A program made the position numbers and the translations under genes. 64,000 bases of DNA from Ariolimax columbianus (lineage: Eukaryota > Mollusca > Gastropoda > Stylommatophora > Arionidae). The DNA is taken from NCBI GenBank assembly GCA_036924085.1, contig JAVGWX010000007.1, positions 37,632,643 to 37,696,642 on the forward strand, written 5' to 3'. Below the pieces are notes generated by a model that made no database searches, had not been told where the DNA came from, and was given only the letters and a program-made list of their open reading frames with translations. This document shows, one piece after another, positions 1 through 13,000 of the stretch (position 1 is the stretch's first letter; each line of letters starts with the position of its first letter).

Positions 1-385
1 GGATGTGTCTGGGTACTGGTCACATACATTTACGTGTGGGGGAGGATGTGTCTGGGTACTGGTTGCATACATTCACGTGTGGGGGAAGATGTGTCTGGGT
101 ACTAGTCGCATACATTCACGTGTGGGGGAGGATGTGTCTGGGTACTGGTCACATACATTCACGTGTGGGGGAGAATGTGTCTGGGTACTGGTCGCATACA
201 TTCACGTGTGGAGGAGGAATGGTCCATACATTCACGTGCGGGGGAGGATGTGTCTGGGCACTGGTCGCATACATTCACGTGTGGGAGAAGATGTGTCTGG
301 GCACTGGTCGCATACATTCACGTGTGGGGGAGGAATGGTCTGGGTCCTGGTCACATACATACATGTGTGGGAGAGGATGTGTCTG
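1..385. repeat. 43-bp minisatellite with E-boxes
   Basis: About nine tandem units of roughly 43 bp run from the left edge, each built on GGATGTGTCTGGGTACTGG followed by a CATACATTCACGTG block. Seven units carry a perfect CACGTG palindrome. Units vary in length near 200-250, and decayed copies continue to about 440. The array lies downstream of the HNRNPU-like gene. Open frames through it are artefacts of the repeat. The true left limit is outside the window. Confidence 0.95.
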
Positions 386-440
386 AGTTCTATTCACATT
401 TGTGTGAGATGTGTCTAGATACTGTTCACACACATACTGG

Positions 441-714
441 GTACGTCTAGTTTGGAGATTATCGACAAACGCTCTGATTTGAATAGAAAGATGTATCAGC
501 AAGGAATTTTGGTGGCCTGTTATGAAATTGATTGTGACTTCCAAGTTTCGTACAGCAACATGCTCAGCCTATAGGGTGTGGATCATTTGGCTTGGCTTTG
601 TGTCTACCTCAAATAAGGAGAGGTATTGTATCACATATCATTTAATCTTTCTTATGAGATGTCTTAAATCTTATGCTTTGGATAAGGTCCATACCTTTGC
701 AGACTCTGCTATGC
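441..714. other. no recognised feature
   Basis: AT-rich unique-looking sequence between the minisatellite and the first family A retroposon. I see no exon, domain or repeat here. Confidence 0.5.
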
Positions 715-865
715 TGCGTTCATTCTCAATCTCCTGCTACCAAACCCCGAACAGGGCTTTGCAAGTAGCAGGATGTAGTCAGCAGAACAGAATACATTGT
801 TTACAGGTGGACTGCAATATTTGCACCTTTCAGTTTGACACATCCGACTTCGGCAGACGCTCCTA
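715..865 (-). repeat. family A retroposon, partial
   Basis: Read on the minus strand this carries the family A 3' half: the TGTGTC block, a GGTGCAAATATTGCAG-like block and the CTAC...AAAGCCCTGTTC-type terminal hairpin (here AACCCCGAACAGGGCTT on the plus strand) followed by GAGAATGAACG. No flanking duplication was found. Confidence 0.75.
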
Positions 866-935
866 TACATTTATTGGTGCATGTGTAATTTGTCTGTTCA
901 TATTTACGTGTGTGTTTCAATATATATGCACTTCT

Positions 936-1225
936 GCATTCATTCTCAATCTCCCGCTACCAAGCCCTGAACAGCAGGATGCAGTGCACAGAACGAAATG
1001 CACTGTGTCGCTAGTTTACATGACTGATATTTGTACCTTTCGGTCTGACACGTGCGTTTTCGGCAGCAGGCATTTTTTCAATACCGGATTAGCCTTCTAT
1101 CTTCAATCCCTTCTTGTTAGCGAGCCTGTTATGTTATCCAGGATCACCACATGGAGGTGTAGGCCTTCACAGCTCTGGTTCGCTAGCAGTCAGCTATGGG
1201 TTGATAATCGCTGCTCGGCATCTTA
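936..1225 (-). repeat. family A retroposon, long form, degraded
   Basis: A second family A copy in the same orientation as its neighbour at 715-865. It includes the core with CCAGGATCACCACATGGAGG and the far end GCATCTTAATACC. Several segments are deleted compared with intact copies such as 36621-36971. Confidence 0.75.
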
Positions 1226-1226
1226 A

Positions 1227-2109
1227 TACCCATCGTTAAATATTTGTTATGTTTGTTCATATTTATGTGTGTGACCCACATATATGTACTTGTATTGGCA
1301 TGATTACTCGTTTCCTCTATTCTACATATTTGCATTTCTTTTTAGTATGTCGACGCCATAGCAGTGGAGAATAGGTTTCCTTTTTGCATTTTGGATGGAC
1401 AAATTGGTGACTATTCGCTATGATTGTGTGTTTTTGGATGTGAATTATTGTTTTATGGTACAAATTCTACACAAATTTTGACTAAAAGAACAACCTGTTT
1501 CGCATCATGTCTGGTCAGTTCTCATTGTCAAGGTATGTTAAGTTGCGTACTTTCTTGTCCAAAATTGATGCCGCTCGAATGGCCATTGCTGACCATAGAG
1601 AGCTAAGTGCATTATCATGACATATTTCAGTTATGAATTGTTGATTTATTACCAGGACTTTCATATATAGGATGACTGACCAGTCAGCATGGTCAGACTA
1701 CATTCATGCAAAATATGTTAAATTTGAACTAGGCACTATTTCAACTTTTATTTCCACATAACAATGTGCACAAACTAAAATATATTGTATTACTTACACA
1801 GTATTAGTCTTTCTTCTGAAGGAAAAAAATGCACTGCTGTGTGCTTGCACTGAAGTACCACTTATTGATGTCTTAAATTGTGTTAAAGTGATCCATAACA
1901 TTACTGCCGCAGGGATGTTGAGGTGTTAGCGATCTCACATTTCAAAGGCTAGGATATATGAGGGGGGCAGACATCATCTCTCTCTCTCTCTCACCACTTC
2001 TACTTCCCAGACTTAACCGGTACCCATTTAAGGCTCGGTTGACCCGAGAGCCGTTACAGTATAAAAAAACATTTCCGCCTCAGCTGGGGAATGTACGAGG
2101 ACCACTCAG
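1227..2109. other. no gene; AT-rich with a (TC)n tract
   Basis: No exon-like segment with conserved protein similarity is visible. A short (TC)n tract sits near 1978-1992. The open frames here are short and lack recognisable domains. Confidence 0.5.
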
Positions 2110-2118
2110 ATGCGAAGC

Positions 2119-2361
2119 GGGGGAACGGTGTGGCCTAGTGGTACGGCTCACAACATAAAGGTGCTGGGTTTGATCGCCATCACAGCACTGGCCGTTACCC
2201 CAGGAGAACAAACCCTTAGAAAATGCAGGAGGAAGCAGACCCTTACATAAAATGCATGCTGAAGTCAGATGCACTGGGCCGACAGGCACAAACTAAAAAC
2301 CAGTGCAACGGACACCACCTTCAGGGATTAGAGAAATAAGGTGAAGGCACAACAACAAAAA
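2119..2361 (+). mobile_element. tRNA-like SINE, family S
   Basis: The head resembles a tRNA: a TGGCCTAGTGGT A-box-like block, then GGGTTTGATCGCC at the B-box position. The body is the one shared by about a dozen copies in this window and the tail is A-rich. The flanks ATGCGAAGC (2110-2118) and ATGTGAAGC (2362-2370) look like a target-site duplication with one mismatch. Confidence 0.88.
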
Positions 2362-2660
2362 ATGTGAAGCCAGCTCGCTAACTACTGTGCTATGCTACTC
2401 CCTATATTGTGGTAGCGGAGATCCATTTAGATTCACTATCATAAGCGTGCTTATTGTACAATCTATAATAACCGTAACATCATTAATAATTGTGCGAGTC
2501 ATGTGGTAACAATTGACTTTTTTTTTTAACTCGTCAAGCAATAATTGTTACACATCAGAGACAAGAGCTTTATTTTTCAAGCCCTGCATATCTTTCTCAG
2601 ATTATTCTGGTGCCCAATCATTTAGACAGGAGCCATTTTGCAAATGGAAAAAATCTGCAT

Positions 2661-2965
2661 CAAGTGGGGATCAACATCAACCTTCTGAAAAGGAGACATC
2701 GGAAAACCATTTTCTCACTCTGAAACAACACATACAAGTCGCTTGAACAGAATCCAACCACAACATACTCCAGAGTACTGGCAGTGCACACATCTCTATG
2801 AAGGTGTTAACACCATCTTTTTCTGTGTCCAGTGCTCACAAACACTTGCAGATACCATTATAAGGTACTGGAACAAAGGGCAGGATCCAATAGGCAACTG
2901 GATCAATGACCAACCAGTTTCGCTGCCAACTACGTCACAACATCCATTTCAGGGGCAAGAATAAT
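2661..2965 (+). pseudogene. LINE tail remnant (RNase H C-terminal region)
   Basis: Matches the segments at 23085-23350 and 62450-62790 at both DNA and protein level. The shared peptide is NRIQPxHTPE, followed by a Y-E-x-V/I segment. This is the part C-terminal to RNase H in Jockey-like non-LTR elements. It is short, frameshifted and not expressed as such. Confidence 0.75.
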
Positions 2966-3040
2966 CAATCAATAAATAGAGAAGACAATTCAACATTTCT
3001 GACAAGAAAAAAACAAGATTAATCAATTTCAATCTGTAAG

Positions 3041-3046
3041 TTTATT
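3041..3046 (-). terminator. putative poly(A) signal of the HNRNPU homologue
   Basis: AATAAA on the minus strand about 920 nt beyond the stop codon at 3967-3969. The interval 3047-3966 has no other feature and is therefore a plausible 3' UTR. RNA 3' ends would be needed to confirm that this signal is used. Confidence 0.4.
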
Positions 3047-3966
3047 TTCTGAAACGAACAAACAAACACAAACCCCCAGAAACTCAGCTAAGCCATACAA
3101 AAGAGAAGCAAATTAGACATTTTAAAATCAAACATATATAAGAATGAACAATAACATTTAGGAGACAACAATTGTTATCTCATGCAGCACAGAGAAACAA
3201 ACCATTAAGATGTCCCTCTTTGCTAACTTGCCTATCAATAATCAGTGAATTACAAGCACAGCTTTACAGTAAGTATTTAACCACATAATCTGATGACATA
3301 AAACACATGAATCATCTTTAGGCTGCTTATGCTCAAATCACACTGGACATGGGACCAGGTTGGCTCTAAAATGATTCAAATGAGAAACTTGGATAACAAT
3401 GTGACGACGCACAATCTCAAAAACAAACAAGACTGAACAACTAAAATTTGTATTACATTAAAAAAAAAATTATACACAGAACATACTATATGTAAGCAAA
3501 GAATGTGGTAATTTCCAAATGGTTTCAATTGAAAGAAAAAACCAGAATTTGAGATCGTTTAAAATGACAATCTACGTATTAATGATTTAAGTGAAAGAAG
3601 ATTTAAGTGAAAGTGAAAGAGTAAAATAAACCATCCCTTGGAAAAGCATGGAATGAAATTTTGATGACGAAGACATGACTATAAATGAAAAACAACGCAA
3701 TTTTCTTTAAAAGTAAACGAGGCTCACAATTATACATAGATATTTTCTGCAAAATTTGATTTAGCGTTAGAACAAGTGTTTTAAAAAAAATGTAACTGCC
3801 CTTTCATAATATGGACATAAAACAAAGATTACGATGGTATCAGATATAAAATATAATACAGCTGCAGAAACAGAAGTGCAAAGATGGCTGAGTTACCGGC
3901 CATGGCAGTTTATAAATGGTGCAGAGGTTGCTTCAACAAATCCATCAACCCCAGAAGATGAGTTGT

Positions 3967-4059
3967 TTATTTGTAACCGCTGCCCCACGATTGGCCATAT
4001 CCGCCCCAGCTATCATAGTCTCCCCAGTCATCTTCATAGTCTTGGTAGTCTCTGTTCCA
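3967..4059 (-). CDS. HNRNPU: HNRNPU-like exon 17 (stop)
   Basis: Encodes [20 protein letters not shown] and ends [11 protein letters not shown] before TAA at 3967-3969. The W/Y/G-rich end is typical for the family. The acceptor is CATCTAG. Confidence 0.9.
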   Translation of the reverse strand, partial: WNRDYQDYEDDWGDYDSWGGYGQSWGSGYK

Positions 4060-7000
4060 CTAGATGGGCGACAAAGGAAATAAGAATACAATGTCATCAA
4101 TGCACAACATCTGAACAAGTGACATTGTATACAAACTGCTACTCAAAGGTACCAAAATCGCAGAAAACCTAAAATTGTTATCTGATATGACCAAAACAAG
4201 CTTCTGAAACACACCATTGCATTTTGTGAAATGTTTAAAAAAAAATTAATCTACATATAGCATCCATGCATGTGCAATTTACCAATTTAAGGTCCAACTA
4301 CCCCGCAAAAAAAATTTCCGCCAGGTCCAACTACCCCGATCTACGCTGTTAGATTATATAAACGTGCGTGACGAGTATTGAAAATTGTTTGAAAATCGGT
4401 CAATATTTATAATTTGTTATTTTTTTAAAACTTCGACGATTGAAGCGATGAAATCTTTGCTTCAGTCGCTGAGAGATGACAACACCCTTGATGGGTGTTC
4501 GGAATATTTGGCTGAATTGGATGTGGAAATTGAATGCAGCGATTTAGAAGACACTAGGCCTAGACAACGAGTTTAGTGACGCTGTGAAAACGAAATCGAC
4601 GATTGTTTCCAGGAATTAATACAGATTTTACTAGGGCTGGGCCTAGTATTGTCGATGACAGATGAAGTCTGGTCAACACAGCATACTGCTGTAGGAATTT
4701 CAAACTTTGTGGAATGTTCTGTGCCTAAACACAATTTAAATGACGACGCTGCCCCATACTACTACTTCAGTTTATTTATAAATGAACAGTTTTATGAATT
4801 GTGCACAGAGCAAACTAATTTAATTACTAAGCAAAGACAAAGAATTGTTGGTGGAAGCCATGCTCAACAGAAGAAATTACAGGTTTCTTCTACATCAATT
4901 TTATGTTTGGCATAATTGCACTGCCTGAAACAAACCTATAGACTATACTAATCATTAGTCTAATGCTATATACTGGTCATCTATTAGACAGACAATGCTA
5001 ATGTGATGCCAAAGAATAGATTTTAAAAATAATTAATGACTTGGAGAAGGCTGTTCCTCGAGGTCCAAGTCAGGTAGTGCCCCCCACCCCATAAAGTTTG
5101 ACCGGTGATAATGGAGATAGTCAGACAAACTATTATCCTGGGAGAGAGTGAGAGCTCAGCATTGTTTCATTGATTGGCTTCAGTAGAAGACTGTTTTTCA
5201 AACAGTATGACAAGTGCCAAGTAGACTGTTTTGTCAACCAATTGTTGTGGAGAAATGGGTTGTTTCGCATCGTGCAAAGGAAGGCAGAACAGACCGCAGC
5301 ATACCTCTGCCAATCCATTTCTGTAACCAACATATGGGTGGTGTTGACAATGTAGATCAACACAGATCATACTACCAGCCTGGTAGGACATCTAGGAAAT
5401 TGTGACGCTATTGTTTGTGGTTTCTGATGCAGATAACTATCAACTCCTTCCATCCTGATAAAGCCGTCTTGCACATTACAACGCAGAAGTGAGACTCAGC
5501 TATTTGCAGTTCCACCTTGTAGCTTTGGTTCTGGACTCAATCAGTCAATGACTTGAATGAAGTGTATCATAGAAAGTGCTGCTAGAGATGTCCCAATCAT
5601 CCAAAAGTAACATCAAACATGATCTAGCCCAAATGACGGGAAGCAACATCAAACATGATCTAGCCCAAATGACGGGAAGCAACATCAAACATGATCTAGC
5701 CCAAATGACGGGATGCAAGAAAACATGTTTTGTTGGTTTCAAGAACAAGTTGAAAACTGCTCGTGGATATGGTATAGAGACTGTTTTTTGGCTGCTCATA
5801 TTTGCAAAATTCACCTACAAAGAAGACTGCTATTCATCATTCCATGAACAATTATAATTTGATATAGATCTATGCGTGATTGTATAATTTGTGATTGAAT
5901 AGCAAAATAAATTTTTTCTCTCTCCATAATAATGTTTTTATTACATTCTGCAATTTTATTTATACACACGAATGCTGCACCTTATACATAATTATTCTTC
6001 TTCGTACGCTGTCAGACCTGTATTTTTTCGAAAAAAGCAGCGATCATCCTGAGACTGTCGGCACTGCCATACATAGAGCTTGTCTAGTGATGGCCACATG
6101 TGCTTTCTCTGGTCCTCGTATATTGGACAGTTTTGCAGCAGATGTTCAGCGGTCATTTTCCCTGTACCACAAGTACATTTGTCAGTGCCACCTATCTTCA
6201 ATTTATTGAATAGGTGGTACCTCAGTCTATTGTGGCCTGTGCGCAGTCTGAAGACCACAACCTGCTCTTCTGTTCAACTGGTAATAGGCATAATTTTTTT
6301 GTGTAGCCGGTATGTATACATAATTCAATTATATATGTTTAATATCAAACATCATCATTTTAGCAGTAGCAGTATTTTTTATATGAATTTTTTACTGGAG
6401 TCAGTATGTAAAAATATGGAGTTACTTCCCATGTCCTAGACTTTCGGGTACAAATTGCGTAAATAAGGCTGGGCACTAAAGGGTTAAGTTTAACTCTTCA
6501 TAATTTTTATGGCCAGTCTCAACCAATATAGACTTTTGAAACGGTTTTTGTTTTCTGATTGCGTTCTCCCGTGCGCAATTGGCTATTTCAAGTCAATTCC
6601 AGTGCATGTTATCATACTTGAAAGTCTACCCCTATTTTGCAACGAAAGTTGAGTTCAATAATCATACATCTGGATTACTCGTGGATATTCAACACACACC
6701 CTATTCAGACACAATAATAAGGAACCATGATAAATAAAATTCTCCTCAGTACTAATGTGTCAATTAACACTTTTTCTTCCTTCTTTTGTCTTACTGTTCT
6801 TGCGATAAGGCATCACGCAGAGGCAGGATGCGTAGATTTCTTGATATCGTCAGGTGTGAGGCTCGTGCTGTCGCTAGGTGTAACTTTTTGAGCGTGTCAG
6901 GCATCCTTGATCCACTGACGTCAAAGTTGGTCACATGCATGTGTACCGGAGACCTGCATTTATGCACCCCAAGTTAGTTATAGTACATTCTGACTAAATT

Positions 7001-10000
7001 TATGTTGGCATCCATGTAGGCACTGACTGGGCTTGTTTCCACTATCTGCCTCAGCGTGGTGTTACGGATTCAGTCACAGATTGTTTTTCCGGTTGCTATT
7101 CTCACATAGTGCATCTCACAGAATTGGATCTTACTCATGTAAGGACCAAGACTGTTATTGGTAACACAATTTAGGAATAAACAGCACATTTGTTTGCGTC
7201 CTCTTAGTTGAAAGAAGCACTGTAGGGTGTTTCAAAATATGTGCAATTTAATAGTTACTGGCATAACTTTATACTAGTATCTAATATGCAGTATAATACA
7301 ATTCATATCATAGATAATTTAATTATCACGATGTCCAGATCATAATTTTAGCCCAATTTGTTCAATAATAACTCATTTTACTTTGAATAAACTTTGATGA
7401 ACTGGTTTTTATGCCAGGACTGAAAAGTATAAATCGACAAAATTAGCCTGGACTGAAAGAGTTAATCATTTACTGTGCAAAACAATTTGGTAAAAAAAAT
7501 ATATAAAAAAAACTGACAACAGTCAGCCAACACTCTAAAAGTGCCAAAACACTTTATCAGGAGTGGCTGTGTGATCAGAATGCATTTTGTTACAATGCTC
7601 TGCAACCAAACGGTGATCCTGTATCTACAAGTCGGGTGCATTGTGCTCGTTCCCAGTGAACAATTGCTATTGGGAATTTTTTTTGTGATCTATGACCAAA
7701 AGACTTATTTCCTCAGTAACCCACTATGTGCTCTGTTAGGTAACGGCGCATGGTAGGCTTTTGATGGTCTGATCATAGATGTGGTAAATGTAGCATAACT
7801 AAATCAAGGTTTGCTTCTTGGCCCAGTGTGTTCAGCCTTGAAACTGATCTAGCATGACATTCTATACCTATAATGAGACAATTTTAATTATTCAAACTTA
7901 CCCCAGACTGGCTATATCCCCGGCTTCCATAACCACGACTGCTACTTCTGCCTCTGTATCCACCATATCCACGGCTTCCCTGAAATTTACAGACAAATTA
8001 TATTTTATTGAATATGGAGTGCACACAAGATATTTTCTGTTTGTAGCATATGCCAGCTTTAACCCTTTGAAACCGTGATCCCGATGAACTGGTGTATGTG
8101 TGTACATAACCCCCATCCCCGAGTCACCGGTTTGCCGGGAGAGCACACGTATCTTATAAGAACGAGCATATGATGGATATAGACACTGCAGAATTTGCAT
8201 ACTGCTTCCGGAATGTTACTTTAAAATGGTGGCGCCCATGAATTATCACATTGCGACAAATTTTTACAATTTTTTCACGATGAAAAGACATGCAGAAAAA
8301 CCAGCCAATGAGTGTTCTTAAAAGGCTTACAATGGAACAAGCTGTCGAGATTGTCCTCAATGATTCAGAGGACGATGAATTAGATTTAGATAGCAACTAT
8401 TCTGAAACTGATATAGAAGTTGAATCAGATGATCATTTGAGTGATATCATGTGTTCATTAGACTCTGATGAAGCTACATCTTACCCTGTTCCTGATTTTT
8501 CTGGCGATCAGGCTGTTTTACAGGGGCGTAGAAGGGGGCGTCTCCCAGGTAGCATCTCTAGTAAATTTGATGCAGGTTCGTCTCCAATAAATATATTCAG
8601 ACCTGTGTCTGCAGTAGACACAACATTTATAGAGCAGATAGGCCCTAAGAACATTCCAGAAACTATTAATCCAGAAAGTAAAGCCAATGAATTTTTTGAA
8701 CTTTTCCTGGATAATGATTTCTGGCACAATTTGTGTGAGCAGACAACTCGACGCGCTGAGCAGGTGAGAAGCAAGAAACCAACTAGCTACTATGCCAAAA
8801 TTTTTTTACACAAGTGTAGTAGTGCCAGAGATGAAAGCATTCTTTGGACTGCGTCTTCAAATGGAACACAGTGTGAGTAAACAAAGTTACGAGGAGTACT
8901 GGTCTAGCTCGTCTGCTAACTTCGTGTCTCATACTCCTGGTTTCCGCACTGTGATGGACCGTTATCGCTTCCTTGCTCTCTGGTCTTGTCTTCATCTTGT
9001 TGAGGAGGACCCGGCTTTGGTTAAAGCAGATCAACTTTACAAAGTAAGGCCTATGTTGGATGTGTTGATACCAAAATTTCGGCACTATTATTCGCCTTCA
9101 CAGCATGTGAGCTTAGATGAAGGTATGATCCTCTCGCAGAGCAGGCTTGCCTTCAAACAGTATATCAAGTCAAAGCTCATAAAGTGGTGAATCAAGAGGC
9201 TTACATGGCTTGTGAAGCAAGCTCTGGATATATTCTGAATCTGGAAATCTACACTGGAAAAGCAGACAATATTATTCCAGATCTTGGTGATGTTGGTAGC
9301 GTCATTAGAATTTTTACGTCTGGGAATTTGGTCAACAAAAACCATATTGTTGTTATGGACAGATTCTACAACAGTGTTACTCTCTTTGACAAGCTGTACA
9401 CTGATTATGGTACGCACGCTGTAGATACAGCAATGACAAATAGGAAATTTTATCCAAAAGTACTGGCAGGAATTGAAGAAAATCGACAGGGGTCATTCAG
9501 AATTTATTTGCCATAACAACATTGTATGCCTTGTCTGGATGGACCAAAGACCTGTAAATTTTATATCCAACTACCACAACCCAACAGAAATTGGAACTGT
9601 TAGAAGGAGAGAGAAAGGATGGAACAGCTGTAGATGTTCCCACTCCTCAACTTTGTATTGACTATAATGTTTTCATGGACGGCACAGATGTCAACGACCA
9701 AATTTGTCATCTCAACAAGACACGACGGCATTATCGCTGGCCTAGGAGGCTAATTGTGAAATTATGTGGGCATGTAATAATGCCTACATACTTATGGATC
9801 ATTATAGTCCCCACAATACAACAGAAAGACGCTAAAGGACATTTGGGATGTTCATGAATGAAGTTTGTTTATCCCTCATTGGGGATTATAGAACAGCTAC
9901 TGCAAAACTTCACAACCGTGTCGAGGCACAACAGAGACAGCAAAATGTTGGTTCCCATCATCCACAAATGTCTCCAAAAGCTACAGGAAATAATGTTTGT

Positions 10001-13000
10001 GTAGTATGCTCATTTAAATTTAACAAGCATGTCAAGGACTTTCCAAACATGGCCTACAAAGACAAACCATTCAAACAAGTCAAGACAAAATTTTGGTGTA
10101 AACATTGTGAAACTTATCTGTGCCTAAAGGATAGGTCTACATGCTGGAAGGACTGGCATAATAAGCAGGAATATTGGAGATGATCAGGTCAGTCTATTTG
10201 AGATAAAATAATTGAAACAGATCACTTAGTTTTGTCATTGTAACTAGTTTTGTTCAGGTGTCCATTTTTGGCTTTTTTTCTTCAGGAGTCCAGGGGAATG
10301 CGGTTTTACAGGCCAGGTGACCAGGGTTCAAAGGGTAAAATGACATATATACAAAATTATCACAATCTGTACATTTATATACATTCATATGAGAACGAGA
10401 TATAATGTAAATCTCCCAGAAAAAATATATCATAAAACACCAAGTGCTATATGAGGACAAGGAAGGAGGTTGACATTAATAGTTCATTGGAAAAGTCTAA
10501 GGAGATAAGATTGGAAGAAATTCAAGAGAACCCAACACAAGTAATGGATCACAACAGACACATTACATAAAAAAGAAGGAAAAAAGATGATAGCTATACT
10601 CCGCAATTGCCGAACCCAAATCACCAAAGCAGAAGCACAGAGAAACTATATTGTTACAGACACAGAGGTCAAGACATAAATAAAAGTAAATATATTGACA
10701 AGTTGGCACAGGGGGCAGCAGAGAGAGGAAATATGAGAGATCTCTAGTCATTAACAAAGAAAATGGCAAATAGATTTACACAAACAGACAAGCCAATCAA
10801 AGATAGAGAAGGTGAGATATTAACCCTACCAGACCTCTGTACCCAATTTCCTGTAATTTCCTTAACTGCAGCTATACCGCTGGACCTAATTTACGGTACT
10901 TTGGGTAGTACGTGAATAAAATGCGTCAGAATCTAAAAATAACCAACCAATCGTGGCCAAACCTCTTGATTAGTCATTGCAAATGTTTGCCCCCATGTTT
11001 GAATTGAGTTTGTGCAGTTTAACGTGAACAAATTCGGAAAATTGACAATGAAACGAGCGGCTTATGAACCAAGCACTTCAATAATTTGGTTGATTCAGAC
11101 TCTGAGGAGTCAGAATTTAATCAAGAATACTTTTCCAGTTCAAGTGAAACAGACAGTGAGAGCTCGATTGATGAACCTTGTAGATCTAGAGCTAGATCGA
11201 TAGTAAGAGAAAAGGAGGGGGGGGGGCGTGTTCCTCAAACATCTGAATTTCAATGAGGATGGAAAAGGCCCAGTGAACATTCCTGGAAATATCAGAGGAG
11301 AGTGAACCGATTGACTTTTCCTCCTTGTTTTTGGATGATACTTTCTGGCAAAATTTGACAGAAAACCAACCTCCGGGCATACCAATTGCATATAGCAAAG
11401 CCCAACTCCTACAATGACAAAAATTTCAAGCATGCCACAATGGAAGAAATGAAGGCTTTTCTTGGACTGAGGATCTATATAGAATACTTATGTATAAAGC
11501 CCAGCTGTCGGGATTATTGGACAGATGAGGGCTCTTTGTTGGGTTTACTCCCGGATTTCGAAATGTTATGACTTGAGACAGATTCTTGTCCCTGTGCTGG
11601 GTGGATTGGCACACAAAGGTGGAAAATGGACGCTAGATGAAAGGTAAACCTATTTTCTACAATGTCTCCAAGTTACATCTTATTATAACCACTTGTTTGC
11701 ATGTAACTAACATTTTTCTATATTATGTTGGTTTTTTTCTCTTTAATGCTCAGGAGCCCAGGTATGGGGGACAGTTAGGTTCAGGGCCTCAGGTCTGGTA
11801 GGGTTAAATCAACGGATGAGGAACAATAGAAACGATGGGTTGAGTATTTCTAAGAAACACATCAGCACATTAATCAAACACCCTACTAGCAGAGGACCCT
11901 GAACGTGGACTGCAACACATTAAGTAATTTTTATATTTTTTTTGCGTTCACAGTATTTCTGTAATCCCTAAGGCGATGTGCGCTGCACTGTGGTTTTTAT
12001 TTTGCGCCTGTCGGCCCAGTGCATTTGACTTCAACATACATTTTATGTAAGGGTCTACTTTCTCCTGCATTTTCTAAGGATTTGCTTCCCTAGGGTAACG
12101 GCCGGTGCTGTGATGGGGATCGATTCCAGCACCTTCGGATTGTGAGCCGTGCCACTTAACGACCAGCCCACGCGGTCCCCACTAAGTACAATAGAAATCA
12201 AAGGGGCTTATCTAAACTCAAGAAATGGAAAGCAGCAGGACCAGACAGACAATTTGAAGAAGCTATAATGGCAGATATAGATTGTGCCATAGATACATTT
12301 CAAGTATTATTCAAGAAGATACGGGAAGATCATAGAGTGCCCACAGAATGGAAAAAAAGGACATCTGAATAAACTGAAAAGAAGGGAGACCTGGCAGACT
12401 GCAGCAAATTATAGTACGAGCCCATGTTGAAATGAAACTGGATCAACCTACAAGTGAACATACACATGATGACGTCACGTCTGGTGTATACAGCACATAC
12501 CAACCGCCAAGTTTGCAGAGTTGATCAGCGAGCGGTGATTCGGTTTATATAACAGCTGAAGGATGTCGACCAGTTGACATTCATCACAGAATGCAGGCCA
12601 TGTATAGTGACAAAAGTGTATCGAAGACAACAGTGAAGAACTGGCCAATGATGTTTAAAGAAGAACGTGAGTTAACGAAAGATCTTCCGAGACCAGGTCA
12701 GGTGCATACTGTTGCGTCAGAATATATCACCAAAATTGATGCAGCAATTTGGGTGGACCATCGCTGGAGCTTACGTTCGCTACTAGAGGGATTCACTGTG
12801 TCTCAAGGGATAGTTCAAATGGTGGTTAGCAAAAAAAACTTTGAAGGTGTGTTCACAATGGGTACACCTCGGTTGCTGACCAACCACAATAAGGGAGAAC
12901 GCACAGGATGGAGTTTGAACCACTTGCTGAGATACGAAGAGGATGGTGATTCATTTCTTTTGTGCATAGCGGCAGGTGATGAATCGTTTCTCTTGCAAAT

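Larger units (their letters stand above)
4287..6483 (+). pseudogene. decayed piggyBac-type element P1
   Basis: Broken transposase pieces in several frames: an N-terminal part with [18 protein letters not shown] and EQTN (about 4740-4830), a C-terminal part with [17 protein letters not shown] (about 5322-5375), and a Cys-containing tail ending SSFHEQL (to 5857). The right end reads GGGTTAA at 6481-6487, consistent with the TTAA target of piggyBac. The left TTAA (4287-4290) is uncertain because the next bases do not match the right end. The catalytic middle is missing, and a LINE fragment sits inside at about 5990-6265. Confidence 0.72.

Noticed and set aside
3..450. Three overlapping 95-137 codon frames
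   Set aside because: All are readings of the 43-bp minisatellite.
522..1226. 234-codon frame
   Set aside because: It runs through two family A retroposon copies and unique sequence, has no recognisable domain, and shadows repeat DNA.
6786..6977. Short Cys/Arg-rich frame
   Set aside because: No domain, no neighbouring exon, no repeat match; below what I would call a gene.
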